Shown here piece after piece: positions 26,553-37,122 of a DNA stretch of 64,000 nucleotides; the first letter of the stretch is position 1; every line of letters starts with the position of its first letter. Below the pieces are notes generated by a model that saw only the letters and a program-made list of their open reading frames with translations, ran no database searches and had not been told where the DNA came from. The position numbers and the translations under genes are program-made. The stretch is taken from positions 2,418,001-2,482,000 of the forward strand of contig NZ_CP066218.1 in NCBI RefSeq assembly GCF_016313185.1. Direction: 5' to 3'. The DNA comes from Mycolicibacterium baixiangningiae (GTDB taxonomy: Bacteria; Actinomycetota; Actinomycetes; Mycobacteriales; Mycobacteriaceae).

Positions 26553-28107
26553 TCAGGCCTCGTGGCGGATCCGGCCGTTCATCATCGTCAGCACCACGTT
26601 CGCGCGGTGGATGTCTTGCGGGTCGATCTCGAAGATGTTCTGGTCGAGCACGATCAGGTCGGCGAACTTCCCGACCTCGACGGACCCTACCTTGTCGTCG
26701 AGCCGGATCTGGTAGGCGGAGCCGATCGTGTTGGCGTGCACCGCCTCTGCGACCGACAGCTTCTGATCCACCGGCTCCAGCACCGGCGCGTCGAGTTCGC
26801 CGACCAGCTGGCGCGTCACCCCGACCTGGATCGAGTCGAGCGGTTTGTACGTCGAGTAGTAGCCCGCCGCAGGCCAGTCCGTGCCAAGGGAGATGCGGCC
26901 GCCGGATCTCAGCACCGCCTGCGGCCGGTAGAGCAACTCCTTGCGCGGCGATCCGTATCGCGCGCCCATGTTCTCGATGGTGTCGGGATCCGCCGACATC
27001 CAGTTCGCCGAGAACTGTGCGGTGACGCCGAGTTCACCGAAGCGGGGGTTGTCGCTGTCCTCGACGAACACCAGGTGGGCGACGGCGTGGCGCCGGTCGC
27101 GGGGAGGATTCGCGGCGATCGCGCGTTCGACGGCGTCGAGTGCGACGCGCGCGGTGCGCTCCCCGCAGGCATGGACGTGCACGTCGTAACCGGCCGCGTC
27201 GACCGCCCCGATGAGTTGATGCCACTGCTCCTCGGTGAACGGAGACCCGCCGGTGGAGTCCGGTTTGTCGGCGTAGGGCTCGACGAGCCAGGCGGTGTAA
27301 CCGCCCTGGGTGCCGTCCCCCACGATCTTGACGACGTCCACCGACACCAGTTCCCCGGACACCTCACGGCGGATCGCGTTGAGCGCGTCGACCGCCCCCT
27401 CGACCGGAGCCGACCGGACCGAATACGACGCGACCACGCGGAACGGCAGCGCACCGCGTTGCTCGACGTCGGTGTACAGGCGCAGCAGCGCGGCCTGGTC
27501 GTCACCGATGGGCGGCACACCGGCGTCGAACACCGAGGTGATGCTGGCCGCGGAGGCCTTCGGTAGCCAGCCCTCCATCAGCGTGCCCATGGTGTCCGGC
27601 GAGATCGGCTCGACGGCGTCGACGAGGCCGAGTACCGCGTTGACCTCGAGGATGTAGCCGGTCGGGTCACCGTTCGCGTCGCGGGCGTAGTAGCTGAAAC
27701 CCGGTATCGGATCAGGGGTGTCGCGTGTGACCCCGGCGATCTCGAGTGCCGTGCTGTTCGCCCACAGGCTGTGCCCGTCGATGGCGAAGAAGAACGCGGG
27801 CCGGTCGGGGAGGATGCGGTCCAGGTCGGCCCGGGTGGGGCCGTCGGGCCCGAACATGTCCACCCGCCAACCGAATCCGCGGATCGCACCGGTGGGATTG
27901 TCTTTGGCGTAACGCTCGATCGCGCCCAGCGCATCGGCGAGTGTGGACACCTGCAGCGCCGCCCGGCGAGGTGCCCGGCGACGGGGCGGCGCAGGCGCTC
28001 GCCGCGGTCACCGCGGTCACCGTCGCGGCGGCCCGCAACATGGTACGTCGGGTGGCCCGGCCACCAAACGACGCGAAATGTGGCGCCCACTCACACGCTG
28101 TGCACAT
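26553..28107 (-). pseudogene. Exported YtcJ-like amidohydrolase, internal deletion and frameshift
   Basis: The 5' part from ATG 28107 reads a secretion signal with a possible twin arginine and a lipobox-like cysteine (ATRRTMLRAAATVTAVTAASAC). About 27955-27965 the frame changes, and from there to 26553 a 465-residue frame encodes the middle and C-terminal parts of a metal-dependent amidohydrolase. These include DVHVHACGERTAR, RRHAVAHLVFVED and SLGTDWPAAGYY. The expected N-terminal beta-sandwich and HxH metal-binding strand are absent, so a non-triplet deletion of perhaps 60-100 codons is likely. The remaining frame could still be translated from GTG 27950 but lacks two metal ligands. Confidence 0.7.
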
Positions 28108-28155
28108 CCGCGGAAGTATCGCGGGTGCGTGGGTGGTTCGCGCTGCGGCGCGCCG

Positions 28156-28908
28156 CTAACGCCTGCGCACGGTGCGCTGCACACCGCGCATCTTGGCCTG
28201 GGCCGGCATCGGGCCCTTCGGCATCGCGGCCGGTCCGATCTTGCTGCCGAGGGCGGCCAGTCGTGACTCGAGGGCGTCCATCTGCTTGACGGTGATGTTG
28301 GCCGGCAGCTTGTTGAGGTGGCGCTCGAGCTTGGCCAGCGGCACCTCACCCTCGCCGTTGCCGACGATGACGTCGTAGATCGGGGTGTCCCCGATGAGCC
28401 GCGCGGTGCGCTTCTTCTCCTGCGCGAGCAGCGGCTTGACCCGGCTGGGGGAGCCCTCGGCGACGAAAATCACCCCGGGACGGCCGATCACCCGGTGGAC
28501 GGCGTCGAAGTTGCCGGTCGCGGCCACGCCGGGCGTCACCCGCCACCGTCCGCGCAGGTTGTCGAGCGCCCACGCCGCGGCACCGGTCTGGCCCTCGGCC
28601 TTGCGGTACACCGATTTCTGCGCCCGCCGGCCGAAGATGATGAACGCGACCAGCACACCGAGCACCACGCCCAGCGGGATCAGCGTGTACATCGCGAACC
28701 CGCCGACGAGGACGCCGATCGTCACCGACACCGCCACGATCACGACGAATGCGCCGATCATGTACGGCAGCAGCCGCTTGTCCTCTTTGCGCTGGATCTG
28801 GAACGCCTGCCACAGCTGGCTGCGCCGCTGCTTCGACGCGGCCTTGCGGGCGGCCTTCGCCTCGGCCTTGGCGGCCTTGGTGGCAGCGGGTTTGCGGGTC
28901 TTCGCCAT
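28156..28908 (-). CDS. DUF4191 membrane protein (Rv2219-like)
   Basis: A 250-residue protein. A lysine/alanine-rich cytoplasmic N-terminus (about 30 residues) is followed by LWQAFQIQRKEDKRLLPYMIGAFVVIVAVSV and a second transmembrane helix. A soluble domain then has NLRGRWRVTPGVAATGNFDAVHRVIGRPGVIFVAEG. This is the DUF4191 architecture, conserved in actinobacteria next to lipA; the function is unknown. ATG 28908 sits 7 nt after TATCCT, which overlaps the lipA stop, so it may be transcribed on its own as well as with lipBA. Confidence 0.85.
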   Translation of the reverse strand: MAKTRKPAATKAAKAEAKAARKAASKQRRSQLWQAFQIQRKEDKRLLPYMIGAFVVIVAVSVTIGVLVGGFAMYTLIPLGVVLGVLVAFIIFGRRAQKSVYRKAEGQTGAAAWALDNLRGRWRVTPGVAATGNFDAVHRVIGRPGVIFVAEGSPSRVKPLLAQEKKRTARLIGDTPIYDVIVGNGEGEVPLAKLERHLNKLPANITVKQMDALESRLAALGSKIGPAAMPKGPMPAQAKMRGVQRTVRRR

Positions 28909-28913
28909 GGCTC

Positions 28914-29861
28914 TCAGGATACGGGTGGGGCGGCGGCCGGTTTCAGCCGCGCGGCCTGGGCGTACAGCCGTCCCGCGCGGTACGACGATCGCACCAGCGG
29001 ACCGGCCAGCACCCCGGCGAATCCGAGCTCCTCGGCGAACGCCGCGAACTCGACGAATTCCTCCGGTCTCACCCAGCGTTCCACCGGGTGGTGGCGCGGC
29101 GACGGCCGCAGGTACTGGGTGATGGTGATGATGTCGCAGCCCGCCTCGTGCAGGTCGACCAGCGCGGTGCGCACCTCGTCGGGCGTCTCACCCATGCCGA
29201 GGATCAGGTTGCTCTTGGTGACCAGACCGAAGTCGCGGGCGGCGGTCAGCACCCCGAGGCTGCGCTCGTAGCGGAACGCCGGACGGATCCGCTTGAAAAT
29301 GCGCGGCACCGTTTCGACGTTGTGCGCCAACACTTCCGGACGCGCCTCGAAGACCTGCGCAAGCTGTGCGGGGTCACCGTTGAAGTCCGGGATCAGCAAC
29401 TCCACACCGGTGTTGGGGTTGAGCCGTTTGATCTCGCGCACCGTCTCGGCGTAGAGCCAGGCGCCGCCGTCGGGCAGGTCGTCACGCGCAACACCGGTCA
29501 CCGTCGAGTACCGCAGGCCCATGGCCTGAACGCTTTCGGCGACCCGGCGCGGTTCGTCGCGGTCGAGTTCGGCCGGCTTACCGGTGTCGATCTGGCAGAA
29601 GTCGCAGCGCCGGGTGCACTGTTCCCCGCCGATCAGGAACGTCGCCTCGCGGTCCTCCCAGCATTCGAAGATGTTGGGACAGCCGGCTTCCTCGCACACC
29701 GTGTGCAGGCCCTCACGCTTGACCAGCGCCTTGAGCTCTTTGTACTCCGGGCCCATCTTGGCGCGGGTCTTGATCCACGGGGGTTTGCGCTCGATGGGCG
29801 TCTGCGCGTTGCGTACCTCGAGACGCAGCAGCTTGCGACCCTCAGGCGGCGTGACTGTCAC
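28914..29861 (-). CDS. lipA: Lipoyl synthase
   Basis: A 315-residue radical-SAM enzyme that inserts two sulfurs into octanoyl groups on E2 and GcvH proteins. The auxiliary cluster motif [12 protein letters not shown] and the radical-[11 protein letters not shown] motif are intact, and the C-terminal RSSY that ligates the auxiliary cluster is present (LVRSSYRAG). GTG 29861 overlaps the lipB stop (GTGA) and also lies 7 nt after TAGCAT, so both translational coupling and a leaderless start are possible. Frames open further upstream are the lipB gene read out of frame. Confidence 0.97.
   Translation of the reverse strand: MTVTPPEGRKLLRLEVRNAQTPIERKPPWIKTRAKMGPEYKELKALVKREGLHTVCEEAGCPNIFECWEDREATFLIGGEQCTRRCDFCQIDTGKPAELDRDEPRRVAESVQAMGLRYSTVTGVARDDLPDGGAWLYAETVREIKRLNPNTGVELLIPDFNGDPAQLAQVFEARPEVLAHNVETVPRIFKRIRPAFRYERSLGVLTAARDFGLVTKSNLILGMGETPDEVRTALVDLHEAGCDIITITQYLRPSPRHHPVERWVRPEEFVEFAAFAEELGFAGVLAGPLVRSSYRAGRLYAQAARLKPAAAPPVS
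28916..28921 (-). promoter_or_regulatory. -10 box, leaderless promoter of the DUF4191 gene
   Basis: TATCCT, 7 nt, ATG 28908; it overlaps the end of lipA. Confidence 0.45.
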
Positions 29862-30556
29862 TTTGTCGATGCTACGCCCGCGACCGCGCCCGCAGCGACC
29901 GGCAGGCGGCCGTCGAGCGCGTCGCAGACCTGATGGGCGACGGCGTCGGCGACCTCGTCGACCGTGACGCGCCGGCCCAGCTCGCGGGTCAGCGACGTGA
30001 CACCGGCGTCGGCGATACCGCACGGCACGATCGCCGAGAACGCCGACAGATCGCAGTCGCAGTTCAGCGAGAAACCGTGCAGCGTGGTGCCCCGCGACAC
30101 CCGGATGCCGATCGCCCCGATCTTGCGGGCCGGGCGGCCGGCATCGGCGGGCAGCCACACCCCGGAGCGGCCATCGACCCGGCCGGCGTCGAGTCCCAGG
30201 TCGGCGCACACCGCGATCAGCGCCTCCTCGATGCGACGCACGAAGTTCACCACGTCGAGCGGTTCGGCGAGGCCGACGATCGGATAGCCAACCAGCTGGC
30301 CGGGGCCGTGCCAGGTGATCTTGCCGCCCCGGTCGGTGTCGACCACCGGCGTGCCGTCCACCGGACGCTCGTGGTCTTCGGTGCGCTTACCCGCGGTGTA
30401 CACCGACGGATGCTCGAGCAGCAGCAGCGTGTCGGGGCCGCCGGCCACCCGGGCGTCGACGAGCCGACGCTGCCGGTCCCAGGCGTCGAGGTAGTCGACG
30501 GTGCCCAGGCGCTCTACTTCGACGGGACGGGCCGACGACCTGATGGAAATGGCCAT
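29858..30556 (-). CDS. lipB: Octanoyl-(acyl-carrier-protein):protein N-octanoyltransferase
   Basis: A 232-residue transferase that moves octanoate from ACP to lipoyl domains, the step before LipA. Visible motifs are [39 protein letters not shown] (catalytic lysine of the Lys/Cys dyad) and [13 protein letters not shown] (catalytic cysteine). ATG 30556 follows TAGCGT by 7 nt. It starts a lipB-lipA pair with overlapping stop and start, near the E2 gene whose lipoyl domains are the targets. Confidence 0.96.
   Translation of the reverse strand: MAISIRSSARPVEVERLGTVDYLDAWDRQRRLVDARVAGGPDTLLLLEHPSVYTAGKRTEDHERPVDGTPVVDTDRGGKITWHGPGQLVGYPIVGLAEPLDVVNFVRRIEEALIAVCADLGLDAGRVDGRSGVWLPADAGRPARKIGAIGIRVSRGTTLHGFSLNCDCDLSAFSAIVPCGIADAGVTSLTRELGRRVTVDEVADAVAHQVCDALDGRLPVAAGAVAGVASTK
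29869..29874 (-). promoter_or_regulatory. -10 box, possible internal leaderless promoter of lipA
   Basis: TAGCAT, 7 nt, GTG 29861; it lies within the last codons of lipB. Confidence 0.4.
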
Positions 30557-30563
30557 GTGTTCG

Positions 30564-30569
30564 ACGCTA
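30564..30569 (-). promoter_or_regulatory. -10 box, leaderless promoter of lipB
   Basis: TAGCGT, 7 nt, ATG 30556. Confidence 0.5.
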
Positions 30570-30573
30570 CCCG

Positions 30574-31482
30574 TCAGGCGTCGCGAGGGCCGGTGGCGTA
30601 GGCGAGCGCTTCGCCGACGGTGTTGTGGTGGAACGTGAAACCGGCGCGCTCGAGCGCAGCGGGTATCGCGCGCTGACCACCGAGCAACCCTTCCTCGGCG
30701 AACTCGCCGAGCAGTGTGCGCAGCGCGAACCCCGGCACCATCAGCGCGGTGGGCCGGTTGACCGCGTGGCCGAGCGCGGTGGTGAACTCCGCGTTGGTCA
30801 CCGGTGCGGGCCCGGTCAGGTTGAGCGGCCCCGACAGTTCGTCGTGTCCGACGGCGAACAGCACGGCGCGCACCTGATCCTCGAGGCTGATCCACGGCAT
30901 GTATTGCCTGCCGTTGCCCAACCGCGCACCCAGGCCCAGGTTGAACAGCGGTTTGAGCCGGGCCAGCATCCCGCCGGCGGGCGACAGCACCAGGCCGGTG
31001 CGCAACAGCACCACCCGGGCGCCGTCGTCGGTGGCGGCCGCCGTCGCGGCTTCCCAGTCGACGCACAGCTGGGCGAGGAAACCCTCACCCGCGGGCGCGG
31101 ATTCGTCGGTGATCCGGCCCCGGGTGTCGCCGTAGTACCCGACGGCGCTGGCGTTGACCAGGACCGGCACCCCGGCGTCGGCGACGGCGTTGGCGAGCAC
31201 CTCGGTGGGGGCGATGCGACTGTCGCGCAGGCTCTGCTTGAACGCCCCCGACCAACGCCGACGGCCGACGTTGACGCCGCACAGGTTGACCACGGCGTCC
31301 ACCCCACGCAGCGCCGCGGCGTCGAACTCACCGGTGTCGGGGTTCCAGTACAGCTCGTCGGCGTTCGATGGTGCCCTGCGCACGATCCGCACCACCCGGC
31401 GGTCGGCGGAGCGCAACGCAGAGACCAGCGCCGATCCGATGAGCCCGGAGGACCCTGCTATCGCGACGACGGCATCACTCAC
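30574..31482 (-). CDS. TIGR01777 family epimerase-like protein (Rv2216-like)
   Basis: A 302-residue extended-SDR protein of the SulA/YfcH group. It has [31 protein letters not shown] at the N-terminus (Rossmann GxxGxxG), [27 protein letters not shown], an active-site [11 protein letters not shown] with YYG in place of YxxxK, and the C-terminal [37 protein letters not shown]. The biochemical role is unknown. GTG 31482 lies 5 nt after the sucB stop, so it is almost certainly co-transcribed with sucB, as in M. tuberculosis Rv2215-Rv2216. Confidence 0.88.
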   Translation of the reverse strand: MSDAVVAIAGSSGLIGSALVSALRSADRRVVRIVRRAPSNADELYWNPDTGEFDAAALRGVDAVVNLCGVNVGRRRWSGAFKQSLRDSRIAPTEVLANAVADAGVPVLVNASAVGYYGDTRGRITDESAPAGEGFLAQLCVDWEAATAAATDDGARVVLLRTGLVLSPAGGMLARLKPLFNLGLGARLGNGRQYMPWISLEDQVRAVLFAVGHDELSGPLNLTGPAPVTNAEFTTALGHAVNRPTALMVPGFALRTLLGEFAEEGLLGGQRAIPAALERAGFTFHHNTVGEALAYATGPRDA

Positions 31483-31487
31483 TGCGG

Positions 31488-33302
31488 CTAGAGCCCCAGA
31501 TCCGCCTCGAACGCACCCTCTTCGAGCCGCCGCTTGATCGTCGTCAGGAACCGACCGGCGTCCGCACCGTCGATGAGTCGGTGGTCGTAGGTCAGCGGCA
31601 GGTAGCAGATCGACCGCACACCGATCGACTCGTTACCGAACTCGTCGACAATCACCCGCGGCCGCTTGACGATCGCGCCGGTGCCCAGCATCGCCGCCTG
31701 CGGCGGGACCAGGATCGGCGTGTCGAACAGCGCGCCCTGGCTGCCGATGTTGGTGATCGTGAAGGTGCCGCCGGACAGTTCGTCGGGTTTGAGGTCACCC
31801 GAGCGGGCGCGCCCCGCGATGTCGGAGATCGCCCGGGCCAGCCCGCCGAGCGACAGGTCGCCCGCGTTCTTGACGACCGGAGAGAGCAGGCCCTGCTCGG
31901 TGTCGACCGCGAAACCGAGGTGCTCGGCGTCGTAGTAGGTGATCTCCTTGGAGTCCTCGCTGTAGCTCGCGTTGACGTTCGGGTGCATCTTCAGCGCGTC
32001 GATGGCGGCCTTCGCGATGAACGGCAGGTAGGTGAGGTTCACGCCTTCCCGCTCGGCGAAACCGGCCTTGGCCTTGGCGCGCAGGGCCACGATCTTGGTC
32101 ATGTCGACTTCGTGAACCTGCGTCAATTGCGCTGTGGCCTGGAGGGATTCACGGGTCTTCTTCGCCGTCAGCTGACGGATGCGGGTGGCCTTCTGCTTGG
32201 TGCCACGCAGATGGGCCAGCGGGGCGTCCGCGGCGTTCGCGCCGGCCGTCGCCGCGGCAGGTGCCTTACCCGGTGCCTCGGCGGCGTCCTCAGTGGAGGC
32301 GGCCGGTGCCTTCTTCGCCTCGGCGGCGGCGAGCACATCCTGTTTGCGGACGCGGCCGCCTACCCCGGTGCCCTTGATGGCGCCCAGGTCGACGTCGTGT
32401 TCGGCGGCCAGCTTGCGCACCAGCGGGGTGACGTACGGGCCGCTGCCATCAGACGGCTCGGAGTCGTCCTGTTCGGGCTCGGGCTTGGCCTCTTGCTTCG
32501 GTTCGGGCTCGGGCTCGGGCTCCGGTTCCGGCTTGGGCTCTTCCTTCGGCTCGGCCTTGGCTTCCTTCTCAGGCTCGGGTTCGGGCTCGGGTTCGGGCTC
32601 GGGCTCGGGCTCGGGCTCAGGTTCGGGCTCGGGTTCGGGCTCGGGTTCCGGCTCTGGTTCAGACTCCGCCTGATCGGCGTCGCCGATCTTGGCGAGCTCG
32701 CCGCCGACCTCGACCGTGTCGTCCTCTTCGGCGATGATCTCCAGCAGCGTGCCGGCCACCGGCGACGGAATCTCGGTGTCGACCTTGTCGGTGGACACCT
32801 CGAGCAGCGGCTCGTCGACCTCGACGCTGTCGCCGACCTTCTTCAGCCAGCGGGTGACCGTGCCCTCGGTGACGGACTCACCGAGTTCGGGCATCTTCAC
32901 CGGCGTCGACGACCCGGACGACTTCGGCTTCGACTCCTTCTTCGGCTCGGGCTCGGGTTCCGGCTCCGGCTCGGGCTCGCTTTCGGCCTCCTCGGCGGCC
33001 GGCTCCTCGGCGGGCGCGTCCTCGTCCTCGTCGGAGGAGGCGTCCGACTCACCCGAATCCTCGCCGCCCTCGCCGATCACGGCCAGCTCCCCGCCCACCT
33101 CGACCGTGTCGTCCTCCTGCGCCACGATCTTCTGCAGCACACCGGAGGCCGGCGACGGAATCTCGGTGTCGACCTTGTCGGTCGAGACCTCGAGTAGGGG
33201 CTCGTCCTGTTCGACGGTGTCACCCTCTTGCTTGAGCCACCGGGTGACGGTGCCTTCGGTGACGCTCTCACCGAGTGCGGGCATCTGGACAGAGACGGCC
33301 AT
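31488..33302 (-). CDS. dlaT: Dihydrolipoamide acyltransferase E2 with two lipoyl domains
   Basis: A 604-residue E2 subunit serving the pyruvate dehydrogenase (and antioxidant) complex in mycobacteria; older annotation calls it sucB. Two lipoyl domains carry the DKVDTEI lipoylation loop at Lys43 and Lys173. Acidic linkers follow each, the second a long (Glu-Pro)n run. Next come the peripheral-subunit-binding domain ([32 protein letters not shown]) and the catalytic domain with [13 protein letters not shown], giving HxxxDG. AAGGAG precedes ATG 33302. Ligation and sulfur insertion on its lipoyl domains need the neighbouring lipB and lipA. Confidence 0.95.
   Translation of the reverse strand: MAVSVQMPALGESVTEGTVTRWLKQEGDTVEQDEPLLEVSTDKVDTEIPSPASGVLQKIVAQEDDTVEVGGELAVIGEGGEDSGESDASSDEDEDAPAEEPAAEEAESEPEPEPEPEPEPKKESKPKSSGSSTPVKMPELGESVTEGTVTRWLKKVGDSVEVDEPLLEVSTDKVDTEIPSPVAGTLLEIIAEEDDTVEVGGELAKIGDADQAESEPEPEPEPEPEPEPEPEPEPEPEPEPEPEPEKEAKAEPKEEPKPEPEPEPEPEPKQEAKPEPEQDDSEPSDGSGPYVTPLVRKLAAEHDVDLGAIKGTGVGGRVRKQDVLAAAEAKKAPAASTEDAAEAPGKAPAAATAGANAADAPLAHLRGTKQKATRIRQLTAKKTRESLQATAQLTQVHEVDMTKIVALRAKAKAGFAEREGVNLTYLPFIAKAAIDALKMHPNVNASYSEDSKEITYYDAEHLGFAVDTEQGLLSPVVKNAGDLSLGGLARAISDIAGRARSGDLKPDELSGGTFTITNIGSQGALFDTPILVPPQAAMLGTGAIVKRPRVIVDEFGNESIGVRSICYLPLTYDHRLIDGADAGRFLTTIKRRLEEGAFEADLGL
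32568..32666 (-). repeat. Hexanucleotide repeat coding the Glu-Pro linker of dlaT
   Basis: About 16 near-perfect 6-bp units (plus strand GGCTCG/GGTTCG) encode alternating Glu-Pro codons. Length is a multiple of three, so expansion or loss of units keeps the frame. Confidence 0.85.
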
Positions 33303-33451
33303 GTGTGTTGGCTCCTTCGAACGATCAGTCGCAGGGGTGGGCGAACGTCACAAGCCATCCTTCCACGTCCGTCCCCGGGTTTCGTGGAGAGACTCGGCAA
33401 CGGAGAGCTCTGGCACTATCGAAAGGAGTCTGAGGAGAGCCGAGGGAGACG

Positions 33452-33802
33452 GTGGGACTGTTCAACAAGTTGCGCGGCCGCCGCGCCGCGCGCGCCGACG
33501 GCCGCGATCCCGCGGCCGATCTGCGTTACCTGCAGCAATGGGTGTCCGAACATCGTGGCGTCGAGGCGTACGTCGAACCGAAGACGACGGTCACCGACGT
33601 CACGGTGGTGCTCGTCGCCGCCGACGGCGAGTGGACGCGGCGGCGCGCCGGGGGAGACGCCGGCGCCCGGCGGCTCTCCGATCGGCTCAAGATCCCGGTC
33701 TACGACGTGCAGAAGGTCGGCTATCCGCAGCGCATGCGCGACTATGACGCGCGGCAGCGCATCGAACGCAAACGCGCCGCGCGCCGCGAACTCGAAGGGT
33801 GA
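33452..33802 (+). CDS. Small conserved hypothetical protein upstream of ephD
   Basis: A 116-residue basic protein. The visible pattern is an N-terminal [29 protein letters not shown], a central strand-rich TTVTDVTVVLVAADGEWTRRR, then RLSDRLKIPVYDVQKVGYPQRMRDYDARQRIERKRAARREL. The shape suggests a small alpha/beta protein with a charged C-terminal helix. I recognise it only as a mycobacterial family of unknown function. GTG 33452 follows GAGGGAGAC. Its stop overlaps the ephD start (GTGA), so the two are translationally coupled. The gene is divergent from dlaT. Confidence 0.8.
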   Translation: MGLFNKLRGRRAARADGRDPAADLRYLQQWVSEHRGVEAYVEPKTTVTDVTVVLVAADGEWTRRRAGGDAGARRLSDRLKIPVYDVQKVGYPQRMRDYDARQRIERKRAARRELEG

Positions 33803-35574
33803 CACGAATGCCGCGACCTGCCCCCCGATTCGTCGACAGCACCGACGGCGTGCGCGTCGCGGTCTACGAAGAGGGCAACGCCGACGGGCCCACGCTGATC
33901 CTCGTGCACGGCTGGCCCGACTCACACGTGGTCTGGGACAGCGTCGTCGCAGCGCTCCGCGATCGGTTCCACCTCGTGCGCTACGACAACCGCGGCGTCA
34001 GCCCGACCTCGGCGCCGAAACCCGCCTCGGCATACACCACGGCCCACTACGCCGACGATTTCGCCGCGGTCGCCGAAGCCGTCGCGCCGGGGCGGCGGGT
34101 GCACGTGCTGGCGCACGACTGGGGATCGACGGGCATGTGGGAGTACCTGACGCGGCCCGAAGCCGCCGAGCGGGTCGCGTCGTTCAGCTCGCTGTCGGGG
34201 CCGAGCGTCGACCACGTCTACCGGTATGTGCTGGACGGGCTGAAGCGCCCCTACCGTGTCCGCCGGCTGGGCCGTGCGCTGAACCAGTTCGCGCGGCTGA
34301 GCTACATGATCTTCCTGTCCATTCCGGTGATCGCCCCGATCTCGGTGCGCGCGTTCATCGCCGAGGGTCTGCGGCAGTTCCAGCGGGTCGCCGAGGGCAT
34401 CCCCGCCGATCGGCTGTTGCACTCCGACACCTATCGGGCCGACGCCGCGCGCAGCGTGAAGGTGTACCGCGCCAACTACTTCCGCTCGCTGCTGACCAAG
34501 CGCACGGCTCGCGTCGTCGACGTGCCGGTCCAGCTCCTCGTCAACACCGGCGATGCATTCATCCGTCCGTATGTGTACGACGAGATCTCGCAGTGGGTTC
34601 CGACGTTGTGGCGCCGCGAGCTGCGTGCCGGCCACTGGTCGCCGATGTCGCACCCGGACGTCATCGCGGACGCCGTCGCGGAGCTCGTCGGGCACCTCGA
34701 CGGCAGGCCCGCCTCTCGGGAGCTGCGCCGGGCCCGGTTCGGTGTGCCGCGCGAATACTTTTCGGACACATTGGTTTCGGTGACCGGCGCGGGCAGCGGC
34801 ATCGGGCGCGAGACCGCGCTGGCATTCGCACGCGAAGGCGCCGAGCTGGTGGTCAGCGACATCGACGAGGCCGGCGCGAAGCAGACCGCGGCCGCGATCG
34901 AGGCGCGCGGCGGTATCGCCCACGCCTACGTCCTCGACGTCTCCGACGCCGATGCGGTCGAGCGGTTCGCCGACGAGGTGTGCACTGCGCACGGGGTGCC
35001 CGACATCGTCGTCAACAACGCCGGTGTCGGGCAGGCCGGCCGCTTCCTGGACACCCCGCGCGAGCAGTGGGACCGGGTCCTCGACGTGAACCTCGGCGGT
35101 GTGGTCAACGGCTGCCGGGCCTTCGCGAGCCGGCTCGTCGAACGGGGCAGCGGCGGGCACATCGTCAACGTCGCGTCGATGGCGTCATACGCGCCGCTGC
35201 AGTCGCTGAACGCCTACTGCACGTCGAAGGCCGCGGTGTACATGTTCTCCGACTGTCTGCGCGCCGAACTCGACGAGGCGGGGATCGGGCTGACGACGAT
35301 CTGCCCGAGCACCGTCAACACCAACATCGTCCGCAACACGCGGATTCACGCCCCGGCCGACCGCAGCGGCGACGTGGCCGGCCGGCGGGGTCAGCTGCAG
35401 AAGATGTTCGCGATGCGCCGCTACGGCCCGGACAAGGCGGCCAAAGCGATCGTCGCGGCGGTCAAGGCGAACAAGGCGATCCGGCCGGTGATGCCGGAGG
35501 CCTACTTCGTCTACGGCGTCTCGCGGGTGCTGCCGCAGGCGCTGCGCAGCACGGCCCGCGGCCGCGTCCTCTAG
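33799..35574 (+). CDS. ephD: EphD-like fusion of alpha/beta hydrolase and SDR
   Basis: A 591-residue two-domain enzyme. Residues about 10-300 are an epoxide-hydrolase-type alpha/beta hydrolase with the HGWPDSH oxyanion motif and AHDWGS, where Asp is the nucleophile. Residues about 320-590 are a short-chain dehydrogenase with [27 protein letters not shown] and the YCTSK active site. In mycobacteria EphD acts in mycolic acid metabolism, on epoxy or keto mycolate precursors. GTG 33799 overlaps the preceding stop. Its TAG stop shares the palindrome CTAG with the convergent pepB stop. Confidence 0.92.
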   Translation: MTRMPRPAPRFVDSTDGVRVAVYEEGNADGPTLILVHGWPDSHVVWDSVVAALRDRFHLVRYDNRGVSPTSAPKPASAYTTAHYADDFAAVAEAVAPGRRVHVLAHDWGSTGMWEYLTRPEAAERVASFSSLSGPSVDHVYRYVLDGLKRPYRVRRLGRALNQFARLSYMIFLSIPVIAPISVRAFIAEGLRQFQRVAEGIPADRLLHSDTYRADAARSVKVYRANYFRSLLTKRTARVVDVPVQLLVNTGDAFIRPYVYDEISQWVPTLWRRELRAGHWSPMSHPDVIADAVAELVGHLDGRPASRELRRARFGVPREYFSDTLVSVTGAGSGIGRETALAFAREGAELVVSDIDEAGAKQTAAAIEARGGIAHAYVLDVSDADAVERFADEVCTAHGVPDIVVNNAGVGQAGRFLDTPREQWDRVLDVNLGGVVNGCRAFASRLVERGSGGHIVNVASMASYAPLQSLNAYCTSKAAVYMFSDCLRAELDEAGIGLTTICPSTVNTNIVRNTRIHAPADRSGDVAGRRGQLQKMFAMRRYGPDKAAKAIVAAVKANKAIRPVMPEAYFVYGVSRVLPQALRSTARGRVL

Positions 35575-37097
35575 CCAGCCCTGGCGATGTCTTCGAGGGC
35601 CGCGAACATGGTCCGCGTCGGAACCCCGGTGCCGCCCTTGGGGGTGTACCCCCACGGGCCGCCCGAGTTGTATGCCGGGGCCGCGACGTCGATGTGCGCC
35701 CACTCCACCCCGTCGGCGACGAACTCGCGCAGGTAGGTGCCCGCTACCAGCATCCCCGCGTAGCGCGAGCCGCTGACGTTGGCGAGGTCGGCGACCGTCG
35801 ACTTGAGGTCGTCGCGCAGTTCCTCGGGCAATGGCATCGCCCACGCGTTCTCACCGACCTCCTGCGACAGCGTCGCCACCCGGTCGCGGAACGCGTCGCT
35901 GCCCATGACGCCGGGGGTGCGCGCGCCGAGCGCGACGGTCTGGGCGCCGGTCAGCGTGGATGTCTCGATCAGGTAGTCGGGGTTGTCCTCGCAGGCCCGC
36001 ACGATCGCGTCGGCCAGGATCAACCGGCCCTCGGCGTCGGTGTTGAGCACCTCCACGGTGGTGCCGCCGTACTGCGTCAGCACGTCACCGGGCCGCTGCG
36101 CGGTCGCCGACGGCATGTTCTCGGCCATCGGCACGGTGGCGATCACGTCGAGCGGCAGGTTCTGCTTCGCGGCCAGGACGACGGTGGCGATCACCGCGGC
36201 GGCGCCGCCCATGTCGGAGGTCATGTGGTGCATGTTGGCGGCCGGTTTGATCGAGATGCCGCCGGTGTCGAAGGTGATGCCCTTGCCGATGAGCGCGACC
36301 GTCTTCGCTCGATTCTTCCCACGCATTTTGGCGCCCTTGTGGGTCAACCGCACCAGCCGCGGCGGCCGCGACGAACCCTTTCCGACCCCGACGATGCCGC
36401 CGTAACCGGCCTTCGCCAGCGCCTTGTCGTCGAGGATCTCAACGCTCAGGCCGGCCGCTTCACCCAAAGCCTTTGCGCGCTTGGCGAATTCGTCAGGGTA
36501 GAGGTGGCTGGGCGGGGTGTTGACGAAGTCGCGGGCCGTGGCGACGGCCGTCGCGATGTCGGTGGCGCGCTGTGCGGCGTCGCGGGCGCGGCCCTTGGGC
36601 TCCTGCGACAACGCGGTGATCGCGCGCAGACCGCCGTCCTTGGGCGCGGTCTTGTCGCTGCGGAACTCGGTGAAGCGGTAGGACCCCAGGATCAGGCCCT
36701 CGATCGCCGCCTCGAGATCCAGCGCGGACAACGTGGTCAGCACCGTGGCCACCTTGTCGAGCGACCGGGCCGCGGTGCCGGCCACCCGCCGCACGGTGTC
36801 GGCGGGCCACTGGTCGCGGTCCTTGCCCATGCCGATGGTCAGCACGCTGGCCACCGGGAGCGAGCCCACCACCAGGCGGTGGGTCTGACCTTCACCGCCG
36901 GTAGCGCCGAGCGCTTTGAGCGCCGACTCGATCTCGCTGACCGCGTCGCCGTCGAGGAAGGGTGCCGCGGCGAGCACCGTCGCCGCGTCGTCACGGGTGA
37001 CGACGGGCACGATGAGGACGGCCTCACCCACACCGCGACGCGGGATGGAGGAACTGACGGTGACGATGGGGGCCTGGTAGCCGGGATCGGAGCTCAC
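35571..37097 (-). CDS. pepB: Leucyl aminopeptidase (M17)
   Basis: A 508-residue cytosolic aminopeptidase. The C-terminal catalytic domain has the metal and active-site motifs [29 protein letters not shown] and the family signature [12 protein letters not shown]; the ends [30 protein letters not shown] are typical. It removes N-terminal residues from peptides and aids peptide turnover. GTG 37097 was chosen because it starts the conserved region and lies 8 nt after TAGGGT. Its promoter overlaps that of gcvT. The adenylyl cyclase gene that separates pepB from gcvT in M. tuberculosis (Rv2212) is absent here. Confidence 0.94.
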   Translation of the reverse strand: MSSDPGYQAPIVTVSSSIPRRGVGEAVLIVPVVTRDDAATVLAAAPFLDGDAVSEIESALKALGATGGEGQTHRLVVGSLPVASVLTIGMGKDRDQWPADTVRRVAGTAARSLDKVATVLTTLSALDLEAAIEGLILGSYRFTEFRSDKTAPKDGGLRAITALSQEPKGRARDAAQRATDIATAVATARDFVNTPPSHLYPDEFAKRAKALGEAAGLSVEILDDKALAKAGYGGIVGVGKGSSRPPRLVRLTHKGAKMRGKNRAKTVALIGKGITFDTGGISIKPAANMHHMTSDMGGAAAVIATVVLAAKQNLPLDVIATVPMAENMPSATAQRPGDVLTQYGGTTVEVLNTDAEGRLILADAIVRACEDNPDYLIETSTLTGAQTVALGARTPGVMGSDAFRDRVATLSQEVGENAWAMPLPEELRDDLKSTVADLANVSGSRYAGMLVAGTYLREFVADGVEWAHIDVAAPAYNSGGPWGYTPKGGTGVPTRTMFAALEDIARAG

Positions 37098-37105
37098 GAG
37101 AATCC

Positions 37106-37115
37106 ACCCTAAGGT
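37106..37115. promoter_or_regulatory. Overlapping divergent -10 boxes of pepB and gcvT
   Basis: Plus strand TAAGGT (37110-37115) is 7 nt before gcvT GTG 37123. Minus strand TAGGGT (37111-37106) is 8 nt before pepB GTG 37097. The two boxes share 2 bp inside the near-palindrome CACCCTAAGGTG, so polymerase binding in one direction should exclude the other. Confidence 0.55.
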
Positions 37116-37122
37116 GTCAGGC

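Noticed and set aside
33228..37112. A 1294-codon plus-strand open frame
   Set aside because: It runs across dlaT, the small hypothetical gene, ephD and the antisense of pepB. Translation is low-complexity Arg-rich and unlike any protein.
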